Origin: Rheinheimera sp. A13L
GTDB taxonomy: Bacteria > Pseudomonadota > Gammaproteobacteria > Enterobacterales > Alteromonadaceae
Length of the DNA: 64,000 nucleotides
Direction: 5' to 3'
Assembly: GCF_000217935.1 (NCBI RefSeq)
Contig: NZ_AFHI01000003.1
Span: forward strand, 82,495 to 146,494
This document shows, one piece after another, positions 10,263 to 20,707 of this stretch. The notes under the pieces are model-generated. The model was not told where the DNA came from, did not search any database, and saw only the letters and a list, made by a program, of their open reading frames with translations. Made by a program: the position numbers and the translations under genes. How positions within the stretch are numbered: position 1 is the stretch's first letter; each line of letters begins with the position of its first letter.

Positions 10263-10513
10263 CAGAGTTGTTGCTTCGCTTGTAGCACTAATGCAAACCA
10301 CTGGCTGTCATTGAGTGCGGTAAAAGGTTCGGAGATCATCACGCCACGTGCTGCGGCATCTGTGGCCAGGCAATACATAGCACAAGGCAGGTTATTGAGC
10401 AGAGGGCTTTGCATTAAATACACAGCCTCTTGCCTTAATAAAACTTTATCTGCTGCATCGGCCAGGGTGAGCAAGGCTGGTAGCTGGTTGTGACTTAAAT
10501 CAAATAGTCTCAT
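10262..10513 (-). CDS. tusB: Sulfur relay protein TusB
   Basis: TusB is a subunit of the TusBCD hexamer that moves sulfur from TusA to TusE. The 83-residue product (MRLFDLSHNQLPAL..., LLRQEAVYLMQSPLL, CLATDAAARGV) has the DsrH/TusB size and fold pattern. It is separated from tusC by a single base and overlaps tusE by ATGA. Sequence conservation in this family is low, so the call depends strongly on its neighbours. Confidence 0.88.
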   Translation of the reverse strand: MRLFDLSHNQLPALLTLADAADKVLLRQEAVYLMQSPLLNNLPCAMYCLATDAAARGVMISEPFTALNDSQWFALVLQAKQQL

Positions 10514-10514
10514 A

Positions 10515-10871
10515 TCAGGCCTTAATCAGATGCTGCTGCGTTAAAAGCAATTGGCTAAGCTCATGGGGCTCCAAAGGCTGAACATCCAGCATAAGCGCAT
10601 TGGTTTGCAATTTACGTTGCCGTAACGATTCGGCGCAGATATACAACTGGTCAATATCGTACAGCTCAAACAGTTTAAAACTGCGTCTGAAGTCTTTGAC
10701 CATTAAGCCAGAGCTGTCATCGGCTTTTAGCAACTGATACACAGCATCATCGCTAAATATAACGCTGACCTGATGGTCAACTGCAGCTAATGCAAAAATT
10801 AAGTCCAGACTTTCGCGGGCTTCAATACCTTGCAACGGCAACCTGGTCACTAACACAGCTATCTTCATCAA
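10515..10871 (-). CDS. tusC: Sulfur relay protein TusC
   Basis: TusC (DsrF family) is part of the TusBCD complex. The 118-residue protein begins MMKIAVLVTRLPLQG-IEARE, with alternating strands and helices, including HQVSVIFSDDAVYQLL and FELYDIDQLYICAESL. The start overlaps the end of tusD by four bases. Its size and order between tusD and tusB match the conserved operon. Confidence 0.9.
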   Translation of the reverse strand: MMKIAVLVTRLPLQGIEARESLDLIFALAAVDHQVSVIFSDDAVYQLLKADDSSGLMVKDFRRSFKLFELYDIDQLYICAESLRQRKLQTNALMLDVQPLEPHELSQLLLTQQHLIKA

Positions 10872-11230
10872 AATTGCACCAGTTTATCGACCTTTGCCAA
10901 ACGCATCGCAAATTCAGCTAAACCAGCAGCTGTATAACCATGTGCTGGCTTTACCTCATCAGAGCAGACACCACGTTTCTCAGCAGCAGTGACACAAAAC
11001 AGCAAGGGGATTTGATGCTGGCAGCAAAACTGATGTAGCCTGGCCGAAAGCTTGGGTTCGTCTGAAGGTAAATCAATCAGAGCCGAGGCTGCATACACTG
11101 CATCCCGGTATAAAAACACCGAATCCACAGTATGACCAGCCGCAACAGCCTGCTGCATAAAACGCAGGGCGCTGACAAAACTTTGGCCTTGCAATACCGG
11201 GCCTTCAATCAGAACGGCAAAACTGGTCAT
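10868..11230 (-). CDS. tusD: Sulfurtransferase TusD
   Basis: TusD (DsrE family) carries the active cysteine of the TusBCD complex. The 120-residue protein has MTSFAVLIEGPVLQGQSFVS, the DsrE strand-helix repeat AGHTVDSVFLYRDAVYAAS and IPLLFCVTAAEKRGV, where the Cys aligns with the sulfur-carrying residue of TusD. AAAGG lies eight bases before the ATG. It is the first gene of the operon. An ERIC-like repeat lies upstream and may bring or disturb its promoter. Confidence 0.92.
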   Translation of the reverse strand: MTSFAVLIEGPVLQGQSFVSALRFMQQAVAAGHTVDSVFLYRDAVYAASALIDLPSDEPKLSARLHQFCCQHQIPLLFCVTAAEKRGVCSDEVKPAHGYTAAGLAEFAMRLAKVDKLVQF

Positions 11231-11289
11231 GTGTTTACCTTTCGCATCGTCATTATTCTAAATAACCCTTTACCGAAGGATATATGATA

Positions 11290-11473
11290 TATAGCCAAAG
11301 TAATTGGAGTTGCAGGGAGGCGACCAGTGATCGAGACCCCAGGAGCATAGTTGTCCTATGTGCAATTGGATTGAAGCGAGAGTTCGCCGTTCACCTCAAC
11401 CATCATACGCCACAAACTACTGGGGCGAGAGCACGCAGTCAACAAAGCTGCAGCTTCAAGTACGAAGGCTATA
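11290..11473. repeat. ERIC/IRU-like repeat, copy 1
   Basis: The element is 184 bp, running from TATAGCCAAAGTAATTGG to TTCAAGTACGAAGGCTATA. Its ends are imperfect inverted repeats and finish in TA. Recognisable ERIC blocks are GTTGCAGGGAGGCGAC, CCCCAGGAGCATAG, CTGGGGCGAG and GCTGCAGCTTCAAGTACGAAG. Between the two CCCCAG/CTGGGG arms lies an insertion of roughly 50 bp. It occupies most of the 300-bp gap between tusD and the YccA gene. Copies 2 and 3 are at 14637 and 44430. Confidence 0.85.
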
Positions 11474-11504
11474 AAAATGCCCCGCACATTGGCGGGGCAT
11501 TTTA
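11473..11504 (-). terminator. Terminator of the YccA-like gene
   Basis: ATGCCCCGC (11477-11485) pairs with GCGGGGCAT (11492-11500), flanked by AAAA and TTTT, so it can work in both directions. It begins at the right edge of ERIC copy 1, 30 bases past the YccA stop. Confidence 0.75.
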
Positions 11505-11533
11505 CTGCAACATCAGCTTATCTCAAGCCTTAA

Positions 11534-12202
11534 TTAATCATCGCTGCCCATAATACCCAGTAACTGCAGTAACGAAGTGAACAGGTTAAAGATATTCAGG
11601 TATAAACCCACTGTAGCGCGGATATAGTTGGTTTCACCACCATTTACTATACGGCTGGTATCAAACAGAATTAAGCCAGACATAATCATCACTACAGCTG
11701 CGTTAATCGCCAGGTGCAGGGCAGGGATCTGGAAGAACATATTGGCTAAACCAGCCACTATCACCACAATCAGACCTACAAACAAGAAGCTGCCCATAAA
11801 GTTAAAATCTTTACGTGAGCTTAAAGCGTAAGCAGACAAAGAGAAAAATACGACGGCTGTTAAGCCTAAAGCTTGCATAATCAGCTCAGGGCCGTTTGCT
11901 GTAGCTGCAAAACGGTTCAGCAAAGGGCCAATAGAGGCGCCTAAACAGCCCGTTAAAGCAAATACCCAGAAAATACCACTGGCACTGTCTGCTTTTTTCT
12001 GTACGACAAAAATTAAACCAAAAGCCACCAGGGTAAATACCAGACCCAGGCCAAAACCGAAGTTCATCGCCATGGAAATACCGGCAGTGACAGCGCTGAA
12101 TGCTAAAGTCATGGCCAGCAGGAAATAGGTATTACGTAGTACTTTGTTGACTTCAACGCTATGGCCGATATGGCCAGTTTGCGTGTTTTGGTTGTAGGAC
12201 AT
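11534..12202 (-). CDS. yccA: Bax inhibitor-1/YccA family membrane protein
   Basis: This 222-residue protein has seven predicted hydrophobic segments and the BI-1 family pattern: VLRNTYFLLAMTLAFSA at the N-terminus, then SIGPLLNRF, ALTAVVFFSLSAYALSSRKD, LILFDTSRIVNGGETNYI and a C-terminal VGLYLNIFNLFTSLLQLLG. In E. coli, YccA interacts with the FtsH protease and lies beside tusE, as here. The ATG at 12202 is preferred over 12217 because it gives the usual MSYNQ-type start. The exact function is unproven. Confidence 0.9.
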   Translation of the reverse strand: MSYNQNTQTGHIGHSVEVNKVLRNTYFLLAMTLAFSAVTAGISMAMNFGFGLGLVFTLVAFGLIFVVQKKADSASGIFWVFALTGCLGASIGPLLNRFAATANGPELIMQALGLTAVVFFSLSAYALSSRKDFNFMGSFLFVGLIVVIVAGLANMFFQIPALHLAINAAVVMIMSGLILFDTSRIVNGGETNYIRATVGLYLNIFNLFTSLLQLLGIMGSDD

Positions 12203-12331
12203 TGCTGTTCTCTCCATTCAATAGTTACTTTTCTGACTTAATAATACTTGGGAAGTTCCCAAAGTGCCAGCAGTTATCTTTGTAAAACAATTCAATCATT
12301 TACCTTGTTTTATCAAAGTATAAAAAAATGC

Positions 12332-12360
12332 TTTTCTTTCGCAACTGATCTGATTATCAT
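12332..12360 (+). promoter_or_regulatory. Probable tRNA-Ser promoter
   Basis: TTTTCT, a 17-bp spacer and TATCAT (12355-12360) lie 10 bases before the tRNA. The GC-rich discriminator (ACGCGGCGCC) fits stringently controlled stable-RNA promoters. Confidence 0.4.
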
Positions 12361-12370
12361 ACGCGGCGCC

Positions 12371-12461
12371 GGAGGGGTGGCAGAGCGGTTTAATGCACCG
12401 GTCTTGAAAACCGGCGAAGGTTAATAGCCTTCCGAGAGTTCGAATCTCTCCCCCTCCGCCA
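12371..12461 (+). tRNA. tRNA-Ser (anticodon TGA)
   Basis: The acceptor stem GGAGGGG (12371-12377) pairs with CCCCTCC (12451-12457), followed by discriminator G and an encoded CCA. The anticodon stem is CCGGT/ACCGG with loop CTTGAAA, so the anticodon is TGA (12405-12407), reading UCA and related serine codons. The long variable arm (GCGAAGGTTAATAGCCTTCC) and the T-arm GTTCGAATC are typical of class II serine tRNAs. Confidence 0.97.
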
Positions 12462-12471
12462 TTATTCCCAG

Positions 12472-12505
12472 AACCCGTATCAGCGAAAGTTGATACGGGT
12501 TTTAC
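12472..12505 (+). terminator. Terminator of tRNA-Ser
   Basis: AACCCGTATCA (12472-12482) and TTGATACGGGTT form a long stem closed by GCGAAAG, followed by TTTACGTTTTT. Confidence 0.85.
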
Positions 12506-12610
12506 GTTTTTCTATCCTGCAAAACGCCCTCCGGGCCAACGCTGTCGCGTTGTTAAAAAAGGTTCCCGACCTTTTTGTTATGTTTTAGTGGATCTGATTT
12601 TTTCACAAGC
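12506..12610. other. Non-coding stretch with two small dyads
   Basis: No gene is seen here. AACGC-TGTC-GCGTT lies at 12538-12551, and AAAAAGGT-TCCCG-ACCTTTTT at 12556-12576 looks like a weak bidirectional terminator between the tRNA and convergent sppA. Confidence 0.4.
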
Positions 12611-12640
12611 AATAAAAAAGCCGCACGAGGCGGCTTCTTT
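12611..12640 (-). terminator. sppA terminator
   Basis: On the minus strand AAGCCGC-CTCGT-GCGGCTT (12618-12636) is followed by TTTTATTG. It lies 20 bases past the sppA stop. Confidence 0.8.
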
Positions 12641-12659
12641 AATCGACTTAAGACTTCAC

Positions 12660-14543
12660 TTAGTTCACCGCAGTACAACTCATACAGACAGAGTAGGTGC
12701 CTTTTGGATCGTTAAACTGCTCCAGTACTTTAAAGTCCTGATCCACCTGAGTCACAATTTTCTTCAGCAGTGGGCTAAGGCTTGACTGGCTGGATTCAGG
12801 TAACAAAGCCTGTACTGTGCTTGAAGCAAACATATCACGCAGCAGTTGTTCTGTAGGTGTTAATTCCTGTTCCATCACTTTAATGTCGTATTGCTTTAAG
12901 CCTGCTTTTTCAGCAGCTGCCGCAATAGCGTCATCAAAGGTGCCCAGTTTATCCACTAAGCCAAACTCCAGTGCCTTGGTACCAGTCCAGACACGGCCCT
13001 GAGCAACCTGGTCAACAGCTTCTTTGCTCATATTGCGATTTTCGGCCACCATGCCAATAAAATCATCGTAGCCTTTGTTGATCAGCAGTTGGAAAATACC
13101 TGACATTTGTGGTGTTAAGCCTTTGAACAGCGGTAAACCTGAGCTTAAACCTGCTAATTCCGAGGTCGCTACGCCATCAATATTCAACCCTAAGACTGGC
13201 ATGGCATTTTCCAGCGTATGGAATAAACCAAAGATACCAATAGAGCCTGTGATGGTAGTAGGGGAAGCCCAGATTTCGTTGGCTGGCGCTGCTATCCAAT
13301 AACCACCTGATGCAGCCACTGCGCCCATAGAGGCTATAACAGGTTTGCCGGCAGCTTTTAACAGTTTGATTTCCTGACCAATAACTTCAGAAGCAAAGGC
13401 ACTGCCACCACCACTGTCAATACGCAGAACCACAGCTTTCACTTTTTCATCAAAGCGGGCTCGACGTAACAAGGCGGCTGTGGTGTCTCCACCAATAGTA
13501 CCGGCTTTAGCAGAACCGTCGATAATAGTGCCACGAGCTACCACTACTGCTACTTTTTCAGTCAGCGGGTTGTCGTAATGCGCTGGAGGCAAGACCAGAT
13601 CCTGATAATCGTTAAACTGCACCTGATTAAAGCTGTGTTTTTTGTTTTCACCCACTAAAGCAATCAGGTCCTGACGGAATTCTTCGCGGGTTTTGATGCT
13701 GTCTACTAATTTAGAATCCAGCGCATACTGAGTCATATCACCATTCACTGCCTGCAGTTTCTGGTATAAAGCCGTGATTGTTTCGTCAAAGTTATCGACG
13801 GCAAAACCACGACGTTCAGCTACTTGTTGTTTGTAACTGGCCCATAATTCGTCTAGCCATGCCTTGTTTGCTTCTTTGGCTTCATCCGACATGGTGTCGC
13901 GGGTAAAAGGTTCTACTGCAGATTTATAAGTGCCAACTTTGAAGACATGAGTGGTCACTTTTAATTTTTCTAACGCAGATTTGTAATACATAGGGAAGCT
14001 GCCGAAACCTTCCAGCAAAACTGTGCCCATAGGGTTTAAGTTAATGCTGTCGGCGTAGGATGCCAGGAAGTACTGGTTCTGGCTGTAATAATCGCCTGTC
14101 GCCAGCACTTTTTTGCCGGCTGCTTTAAAGTCCTGCAATGCAGCACCTACCATGGTTAATTTATCCATAGAGCCTCTGCCAAAAGAAGACAGGTCCAGCA
14201 CTATGGCCTTGATACGTTCGTCTTTTTGGGCTGCCTGAATGGTTTTCACCAGATCAGTGACTAAAATTTCCGGCTCTTCGTCCTGCGAACCCATACCTTC
14301 GCTAAGGATCTGGTCCAGAGGGTCAACATAACGTTTCTCTTCAACCAAATCACCGGACAAGTTCAGAATTAAAGCTGCACTTTCCGGGACTTCCACTTTA
14401 TCGTCGCCGCTGAAAACAGAGACCAGTACCACGATAAATAAAATGGCAAAAATCAGATTAAAAGTGATGTGGCGAATCAGACTGATAGCGCGCCAAATAC
14501 CACCAAAAAAGCGTCTTAAGATCCCAGGTTTTTTCTCAGACAT
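12660..14543 (-). CDS. sppA: Signal peptide peptidase SppA, 67-kDa type
   Basis: SppA degrades cleaved signal peptides in the inner membrane. The 627-residue protein has one N-terminal membrane span (about 22-45, HITFNLIFAILFIVVLVSVF) and two S49 domains in tandem, as in the E. coli enzyme. The general-base Lys lies in GTYKSAVEPFTRD (about residue 204) in the first domain. The nucleophilic Ser is in MGAVAASGGYWIA (about residue 411) in the second. VLRIDSGGGSAFASEVIG is another conserved segment. The C-terminus is unusual, with a short Cys pair (VCMSC). It is monocistronic. Confidence 0.95.
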   Translation of the reverse strand: MSEKKPGILRRFFGGIWRAISLIRHITFNLIFAILFIVVLVSVFSGDDKVEVPESAALILNLSGDLVEEKRYVDPLDQILSEGMGSQDEEPEILVTDLVKTIQAAQKDERIKAIVLDLSSFGRGSMDKLTMVGAALQDFKAAGKKVLATGDYYSQNQYFLASYADSINLNPMGTVLLEGFGSFPMYYKSALEKLKVTTHVFKVGTYKSAVEPFTRDTMSDEAKEANKAWLDELWASYKQQVAERRGFAVDNFDETITALYQKLQAVNGDMTQYALDSKLVDSIKTREEFRQDLIALVGENKKHSFNQVQFNDYQDLVLPPAHYDNPLTEKVAVVVARGTIIDGSAKAGTIGGDTTAALLRRARFDEKVKAVVLRIDSGGGSAFASEVIGQEIKLLKAAGKPVIASMGAVAASGGYWIAAPANEIWASPTTITGSIGIFGLFHTLENAMPVLGLNIDGVATSELAGLSSGLPLFKGLTPQMSGIFQLLINKGYDDFIGMVAENRNMSKEAVDQVAQGRVWTGTKALEFGLVDKLGTFDDAIAAAAEKAGLKQYDIKVMEQELTPTEQLLRDMFASSTVQALLPESSQSSLSPLLKKIVTQVDQDFKVLEQFNDPKGTYSVCMSCTAVN

Positions 14544-14636
14544 ATGATGTACCTATAGTTTTGGCAAAGTAATAAGGGCTTATGCTAACGAATTTACTGT
14601 CAAAGCTCAGGGGGAATTTGTAAGTAAATGTTTATT

Positions 14637-16902
<2,266 letters not shown>

Positions 16903-16920
16903 TAAAACCTCTGTAGTGAA

Positions 16921-16952
16921 CTGGTTCCACCCAATACCAAGTGGGTGGAACT
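16921..16952 (+). terminator. Hairpin after fadH
   Basis: GTTCCACCC (16924-16932) pairs perfectly with GGGTGGAAC (16943-16951). Only TGTGTTTAT follows, so the T-tract is weak. Confidence 0.55.
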
Positions 16953-17091
16953 GTGTTTATCCTGTTTATTGCTTTGTTCTGATCGACCCCATGAAATATA
17001 TTTTTCTAACTTTCACTTGCTAAGCCTACCTAATTCCCGCTATTACTCAGGTCGTGATTGCATTCGTATGCATAAAAGTTCTGTTCAATTC

Positions 17092-17123
17092 TGGTGCAAT
17101 AGCGAATCTCTGCACCAAAATGG
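17092..17123. promoter_or_regulatory. NtrC-like enhancer dyad
   Basis: TGGTGCA (17092-17098) and TGCACCA (17111-17117) form an inverted pair. The second half continues as TGCACCAAAATGG, close to the first 13 positions of the NtrC consensus TGCACCANNNTGGTGCA. It lies about 130-150 bp before the predicted sigma54 start, a normal enhancer distance. Confidence 0.35.
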
Positions 17124-17224
17124 AATTTTGTCATACCTGTGTCATCTGTTGTTCCTAAATTAAATGTCCACAGAGGCGTTGATTCATTTGGAAAACAACA
17201 ATTTTTTCAGGCTGTTGCCTGTTG

Positions 17225-17241
17225 TGGTATCAGCTTTGCTT
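17225..17241 (+). promoter_or_regulatory. Sigma54-type promoter motif before glgC
   Basis: TGGTATCAGCTTTGCTT has GG and GC exactly ten bases apart and the TTGC of the -12 box. The -24 box is TGGTAT instead of TGGCAC. Transcription would start near 17251, some 50 bases before the glgC ATG. Confidence 0.4.
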
Positions 17242-17303
17242 TCACAAAAACAGAATAAAAAAGTAATAGTTAAATTGTCGGGTTTATTAACAGGGAGACT
17301 TAT

Positions 17304-18536
17304 ATGTCTGGTGTACTTACCATGATTTTAGCGGGGGGCGAAGGGACCAGACTGGCACCTTTGACCGGAGTCAGAGCCAAACCAGCAGTGCCCTTTGGTG
17401 GCAATTACAGGATTATCGATTTTGTACTGAATAACTTTGTGAATTCAGATCTGTTACAGATTTTTGTGATCACTCAGTTTAAATCACATTCACTGATGAA
17501 ACATTTAAGCCGTGCATGGCGGGTCACAGGTTTAACCAACAGATTTATTGACCCTATTCCTGCGCAGATGCAAACAGGTAAGCACTGGTACCTGGGCACT
17601 GCAGATGCGGTCTATCAGAATCTGCATCTGATCCAAGGTATAGATCCGGAGCAAGTCTGCGTATTTGGTGGCGACCATATCTACAAAATGGATGTGCGGC
17701 AGATGTTAAACTTTCATCGGCAGAACAATGCGCTGCTGACTGTCGCTGCTATTCCTGTGCCTGTGTCTCAGGCTCATGAGTTTGGTGTCATTGAAGTCGA
17801 CAGCACAGGAAAAATGGTCGGTTTTGAAGAAAAGCCTAAATCAAATCCTAAAACCATTCCGGGACGTCCTGATTATGTGCTGGCCTCTATGGGCAATTAT
17901 ATTTTCGACGCTAAAACTTTAGTTGAGGTGCTGAACGAAGATGCAGCTCAAATTGATTCAAAACACGATTTTGGTCATAACATTATTCCGAAGATGTACC
18001 CGGCAGGTAATGTGTATGTGTATGATTTTTCGACAAACATGATCCGAGGTGAGCAAGAGGACTCCAAAGGCTACTGGCGGGATGTGGGGACTATAGATTC
18101 TTACTATGAAGCCAACATGGATTTAATTTCAGTGCAGCCGCCGCTGGATTTATACAATAAATACTGGCCGCTACGCAGTTACACACCTCCTATGCCGCCT
18201 GCGAAGTTTGTGCATGACGAAGCCAACAGAACAGGGCAGGCAATCAGCTCTATGGTAGCCTCAGGTTGTATTGTCAGTGGTGCTATCGTGTATCAGTCTA
18301 TTTTGGGATATAACACTGTAGTGCACAGTCATGCTTACATTGAAAAATGTGTATTGATGGGCAATAACGATATAGGACGGGGTTGCCGTATACGCCGTGC
18401 TATCATCGACAAAGATGTGAAAATAGCACCTAATACCATTATTGGAGAAGATCCGGTGCTGGACCGTCAGCGTTTCCATGTGTCTGCTGACGGTGTTGTG
18501 GTGATCCCAAAAGGGGCAATGGTAGGATTTGACTGA
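17304..18536 (+). CDS. glgC: Glucose-1-phosphate adenylyltransferase
   Basis: GlgC makes ADP-glucose from ATP and glucose-1-phosphate, the committed step of bacterial glycogen synthesis, and is allosterically controlled. The 410-residue protein starts MSGVLTMILAGGEGTRLAPL, the nucleotide-binding loop, followed by RAKPAVPFGGNYRIIDF. Further motifs are GTADAVYQN, FGGDHIYKMD, FEEKPKSNP and WRDVGTIDSYYEANM. The C-terminal half is a left-handed beta helix (GCIVSGAIV...RAIIDKDVKI). It is about 20 residues shorter than E. coli GlgC at the N-terminus, where allosteric residues lie. It heads glgCA. Confidence 0.95.
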   Translation: MSGVLTMILAGGEGTRLAPLTGVRAKPAVPFGGNYRIIDFVLNNFVNSDLLQIFVITQFKSHSLMKHLSRAWRVTGLTNRFIDPIPAQMQTGKHWYLGTADAVYQNLHLIQGIDPEQVCVFGGDHIYKMDVRQMLNFHRQNNALLTVAAIPVPVSQAHEFGVIEVDSTGKMVGFEEKPKSNPKTIPGRPDYVLASMGNYIFDAKTLVEVLNEDAAQIDSKHDFGHNIIPKMYPAGNVYVYDFSTNMIRGEQEDSKGYWRDVGTIDSYYEANMDLISVQPPLDLYNKYWPLRSYTPPMPPAKFVHDEANRTGQAISSMVASGCIVSGAIVYQSILGYNTVVHSHAYIEKCVLMGNNDIGRGCRIRRAIIDKDVKIAPNTIIGEDPVLDRQRFHVSADGVVVIPKGAMVGFD

Positions 18537-18548
18537 TGCTGGGGCTGT

Positions 18549-18577
18549 AAAGGCCGCAGATCAAACAGCGGCCTTTA
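18549..18577 (+). terminator. Hairpin between glgC and glgA
   Basis: AAAGGCCGC and GCGGCCTTT pair across AGATCAAACA. A short T-run (TTTAG) follows. It may attenuate read-through into glgA, which starts about 15 bases later. Confidence 0.5.
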
Positions 18578-18591
18578 GTGGGAAATGATCA

Positions 18592-19995
18592 ATGCGTGTG
18601 TTGTTTTTATGCAGTGAGTTTGAAGGTGTAATTAAAACCGGGGGTCTGGCTGATGCCAGCCGGGGTTTAGCTACAGAAATGCAAAAGTTGGGACATGAAG
18701 TCAAGGTAGTGCTGCCTCGTTATGGCAGCCTTTACTCTGTTCCGGTCGAAGAGAATTGGCAGTCCGTCTATTTTGCTTTGGGCGGACAGCCTCAGGGCTG
18801 CGCTGTCCGTCCTCTGTTAAATTCAGAAGTGCCGCTGGCACTGATTGAGCATCATGACTATTTCGGCCGGCCACGGCCTTATGATGACGGGCAAGATGCC
18901 TATCCGGATAATGCGTTGCGTTTTGCATTTTTCTGCAAAGCGGCTTTGCAGTGGTGTGTGGAGACAGGCTGGGTCCCTGATCTTATTCATGGTCATGACT
19001 GGCAAACTGGCATAGCGGCCTATTATTTAAAGCAGTTTTATCAACATGCTTTGCCTGGCACCAAAATGCTCTTTACCATTCACAATGGCGCTTATCAGCA
19101 AGCTTTATCTGCGGCTGACCGGGCTCAGACTGAAGTTTATCCATCCACTGCTATGGCAGGTTCAAGCATGCTGGCTTTGGGTCTGGCTTATGCGGATAAA
19201 GTAAATACAGTCAGCAAAGGTTATGCCACTGAATTATTGTCTGAACCTGCTGCAAATGGGCTGGCCGCTTTGTATCAGGCCCGGGGTGAGGATTTCTCCG
19301 GTATTCTCAATGGCTGTGATTATGAGCAGTGGGATCCGGCGACGGATCTGTATCTGACGGCTCAGTACAGTCGCACTAAACTCAAAGGCAAACTGGCCTG
19401 TAAAATTGAATTGAAGCAGCGTTATGGCCTTGAGCCAACCACGGCGCCACTTTTTGTCTTGGTGAGTCGGGTGACTGAACAAAAAGGTTTTGCTTATTTA
19501 TTGCCAGCTTTGGAGCAATGGCTGGCTGAAGCCGATGCGCAAGTGCTGATGATGGGCACTGGGGATCAGGCTTATATTGGCCGATTGCAGGCTTTAAACG
19601 AAAAATTCGCCGGACGTTTTGTTTTTGTTGAAGGTTTTAATGAAGCTTTATCCCATCAACTGGAAGCTGCTGGTGATTTTTTCCTGATGCCATCTTTATT
19701 TGAACCTTGTGGCTTAAATCAAATTTACAGCTTACGTTATGGTACTGTGCCTCTGGTGCGTTTAACGGGCGGCTTAAAAGATACGGTACGTGATTTAGCC
19801 GATAGTGAGCCAACAGGCATAGGTTTTGTTGAACCAACGGCACAGGCACTGTTGGAGGCTTTAAACAGAGCTTTGAAATTGTATCAGCAACCTGAATGGT
19901 ACAAAGAAGTGCAACAAAGGGGTATGCAACAGCGTTTTGGTTGGGCAGAATCAGCCTTGCAATATCAGCTGTTGTATCAACAGCTTCAGGCCTGA
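18592..19995 (+). CDS. glgA: Glycogen synthase (ADP-glucose, GT5)
   Basis: GlgA transfers glucose from ADP-glucose to the alpha-1,4-glucan chain. The 467-residue protein has the GT5 N-terminus MRVLFLCSEFEGVIKTGGLA, with the KTGGLAD glucan/ADP-binding motif. LIHGHDWQTGIAAYYLK, TIHNGAYQ and GILNGCDYEQWDP are family segments. In the C-terminal GT-B domain, VSRVTEQKGFAYLLPAL and MPSLFEPCGLNQIYSLRYG are the catalytic-site motifs. It follows glgC after a 55-bp gap. Neither glgB nor glgX lies in this window; glgP is 27 kb away. Confidence 0.95.
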   Translation: MRVLFLCSEFEGVIKTGGLADASRGLATEMQKLGHEVKVVLPRYGSLYSVPVEENWQSVYFALGGQPQGCAVRPLLNSEVPLALIEHHDYFGRPRPYDDGQDAYPDNALRFAFFCKAALQWCVETGWVPDLIHGHDWQTGIAAYYLKQFYQHALPGTKMLFTIHNGAYQQALSAADRAQTEVYPSTAMAGSSMLALGLAYADKVNTVSKGYATELLSEPAANGLAALYQARGEDFSGILNGCDYEQWDPATDLYLTAQYSRTKLKGKLACKIELKQRYGLEPTTAPLFVLVSRVTEQKGFAYLLPALEQWLAEADAQVLMMGTGDQAYIGRLQALNEKFAGRFVFVEGFNEALSHQLEAAGDFFLMPSLFEPCGLNQIYSLRYGTVPLVRLTGGLKDTVRDLADSEPTGIGFVEPTAQALLEALNRALKLYQQPEWYKEVQQRGMQQRFGWAESALQYQLLYQQLQA

Positions 19996-20118
19996 TCCGG
20001 ACTTTATTCTATTATTCCGCCCAGTCCTTGAGCAAACAACGACTACAAGTGCAAAAGCTGTTGTATGGACAAAATAAAGTTTGGTAGCCTTAACTGAGCT
20101 AAATCAAAGGGTTTCTAT

Positions 20119-20679
20119 ATGGATGCTGTTACGTTATTAACAACCCGCTATTCTTCTGCACGTTTAACCGAACCTGCGCCCAGTGGCGAAGCTCTGGCTA
20201 TCATCAAACAAGCCGCCTTGCAGGTGCCTGATCATGGTCATTTAAGACCCTGGCGTTTTGTAGTGGTCAATGGCAAAAAGTCTCTGGAGAAGTTAGGCGA
20301 TATTTTTGCCGAAGCTGCGCTTGAGGAAGATCCGTCTGTTGCCAATGAACTGATCGAGCGTGCCCGGCAGTTGCCTTTGCGTGCTCCTATGGTGATTGTT
20401 TGTATCGCCAAATGTGTTAATCACCCTAAAGTTCCTTTATATGAGCAAACCCAGTCGGCCGCTTGTGCTGTGATGGCGATGCAGCAGGCAGCTTTTGCCC
20501 AGGGTTTCGGTGGTATCTGGCGCACAGGCGCTTACACTCAGTATGAATTCGTAAAGCAGGCTTTTGAGCTGGGTGAAGACGATGAAATTGTTGGTTTTCT
20601 GTATTTAGGTACTTGCGCGCAGGAAGTTGCGGCCAAAGCACCTTTGGCTGTGGAAGAGTTTTTCAGCGATTACCAGTAA
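20119..20679 (+). CDS. Nitroreductase family protein (YdjA-like)
   Basis: This 186-residue flavoprotein resembles E. coli YdjA, a small FMN-dependent oxidoreductase of unknown natural substrate. Visible family features are LTTRYSSARLTEPAPSGEAL (phosphate-binding Arg/Ser at the N-terminus), ALQVPDHGHLRPWRFVVVNG, the central QSAACAVMAMQQAAFAQGFG helix and GIWRTGAYTQ. The gene follows glgA by 120 bp and precedes a small unknown gene by 28 bp. Substrate specificity cannot be deduced. Confidence 0.85.
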   Translation: MDAVTLLTTRYSSARLTEPAPSGEALAIIKQAALQVPDHGHLRPWRFVVVNGKKSLEKLGDIFAEAALEEDPSVANELIERARQLPLRAPMVIVCIAKCVNHPKVPLYEQTQSAACAVMAMQQAAFAQGFGGIWRTGAYTQYEFVKQAFELGEDDEIVGFLYLGTCAQEVAAKAPLAVEEFFSDYQ

Positions 20680-20707
20680 TTAGAGCCCGAAGGATTGAAA
20701 TCAGACC

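Larger units (their letters stand above)
16953..17303. other. Long control region upstream of glgC
   Basis: This 350-bp gap holds no convincing gene. It is AT-rich and contains an NtrC-like dyad (17092-17123), a sigma54-type -24/-12 motif (17225-17241) and the glgC ribosome site (AGGGAGA at 17291-17297). A short dyad TGCAT-TCGT-ATGCA lies near 17059-17072. Confidence 0.6.

Noticed and set aside
11284..11553. An open frame of 89 codons across ERIC copy 1
   Set aside because: It consists almost entirely of repeat and terminator sequence, has no ribosome site and shows no protein-like pattern.
16945..17163. Short open frames in the fadH-glgC gap
   Set aside because: No ribosome sites, odd composition, and overlap with the promoter and enhancer motifs.
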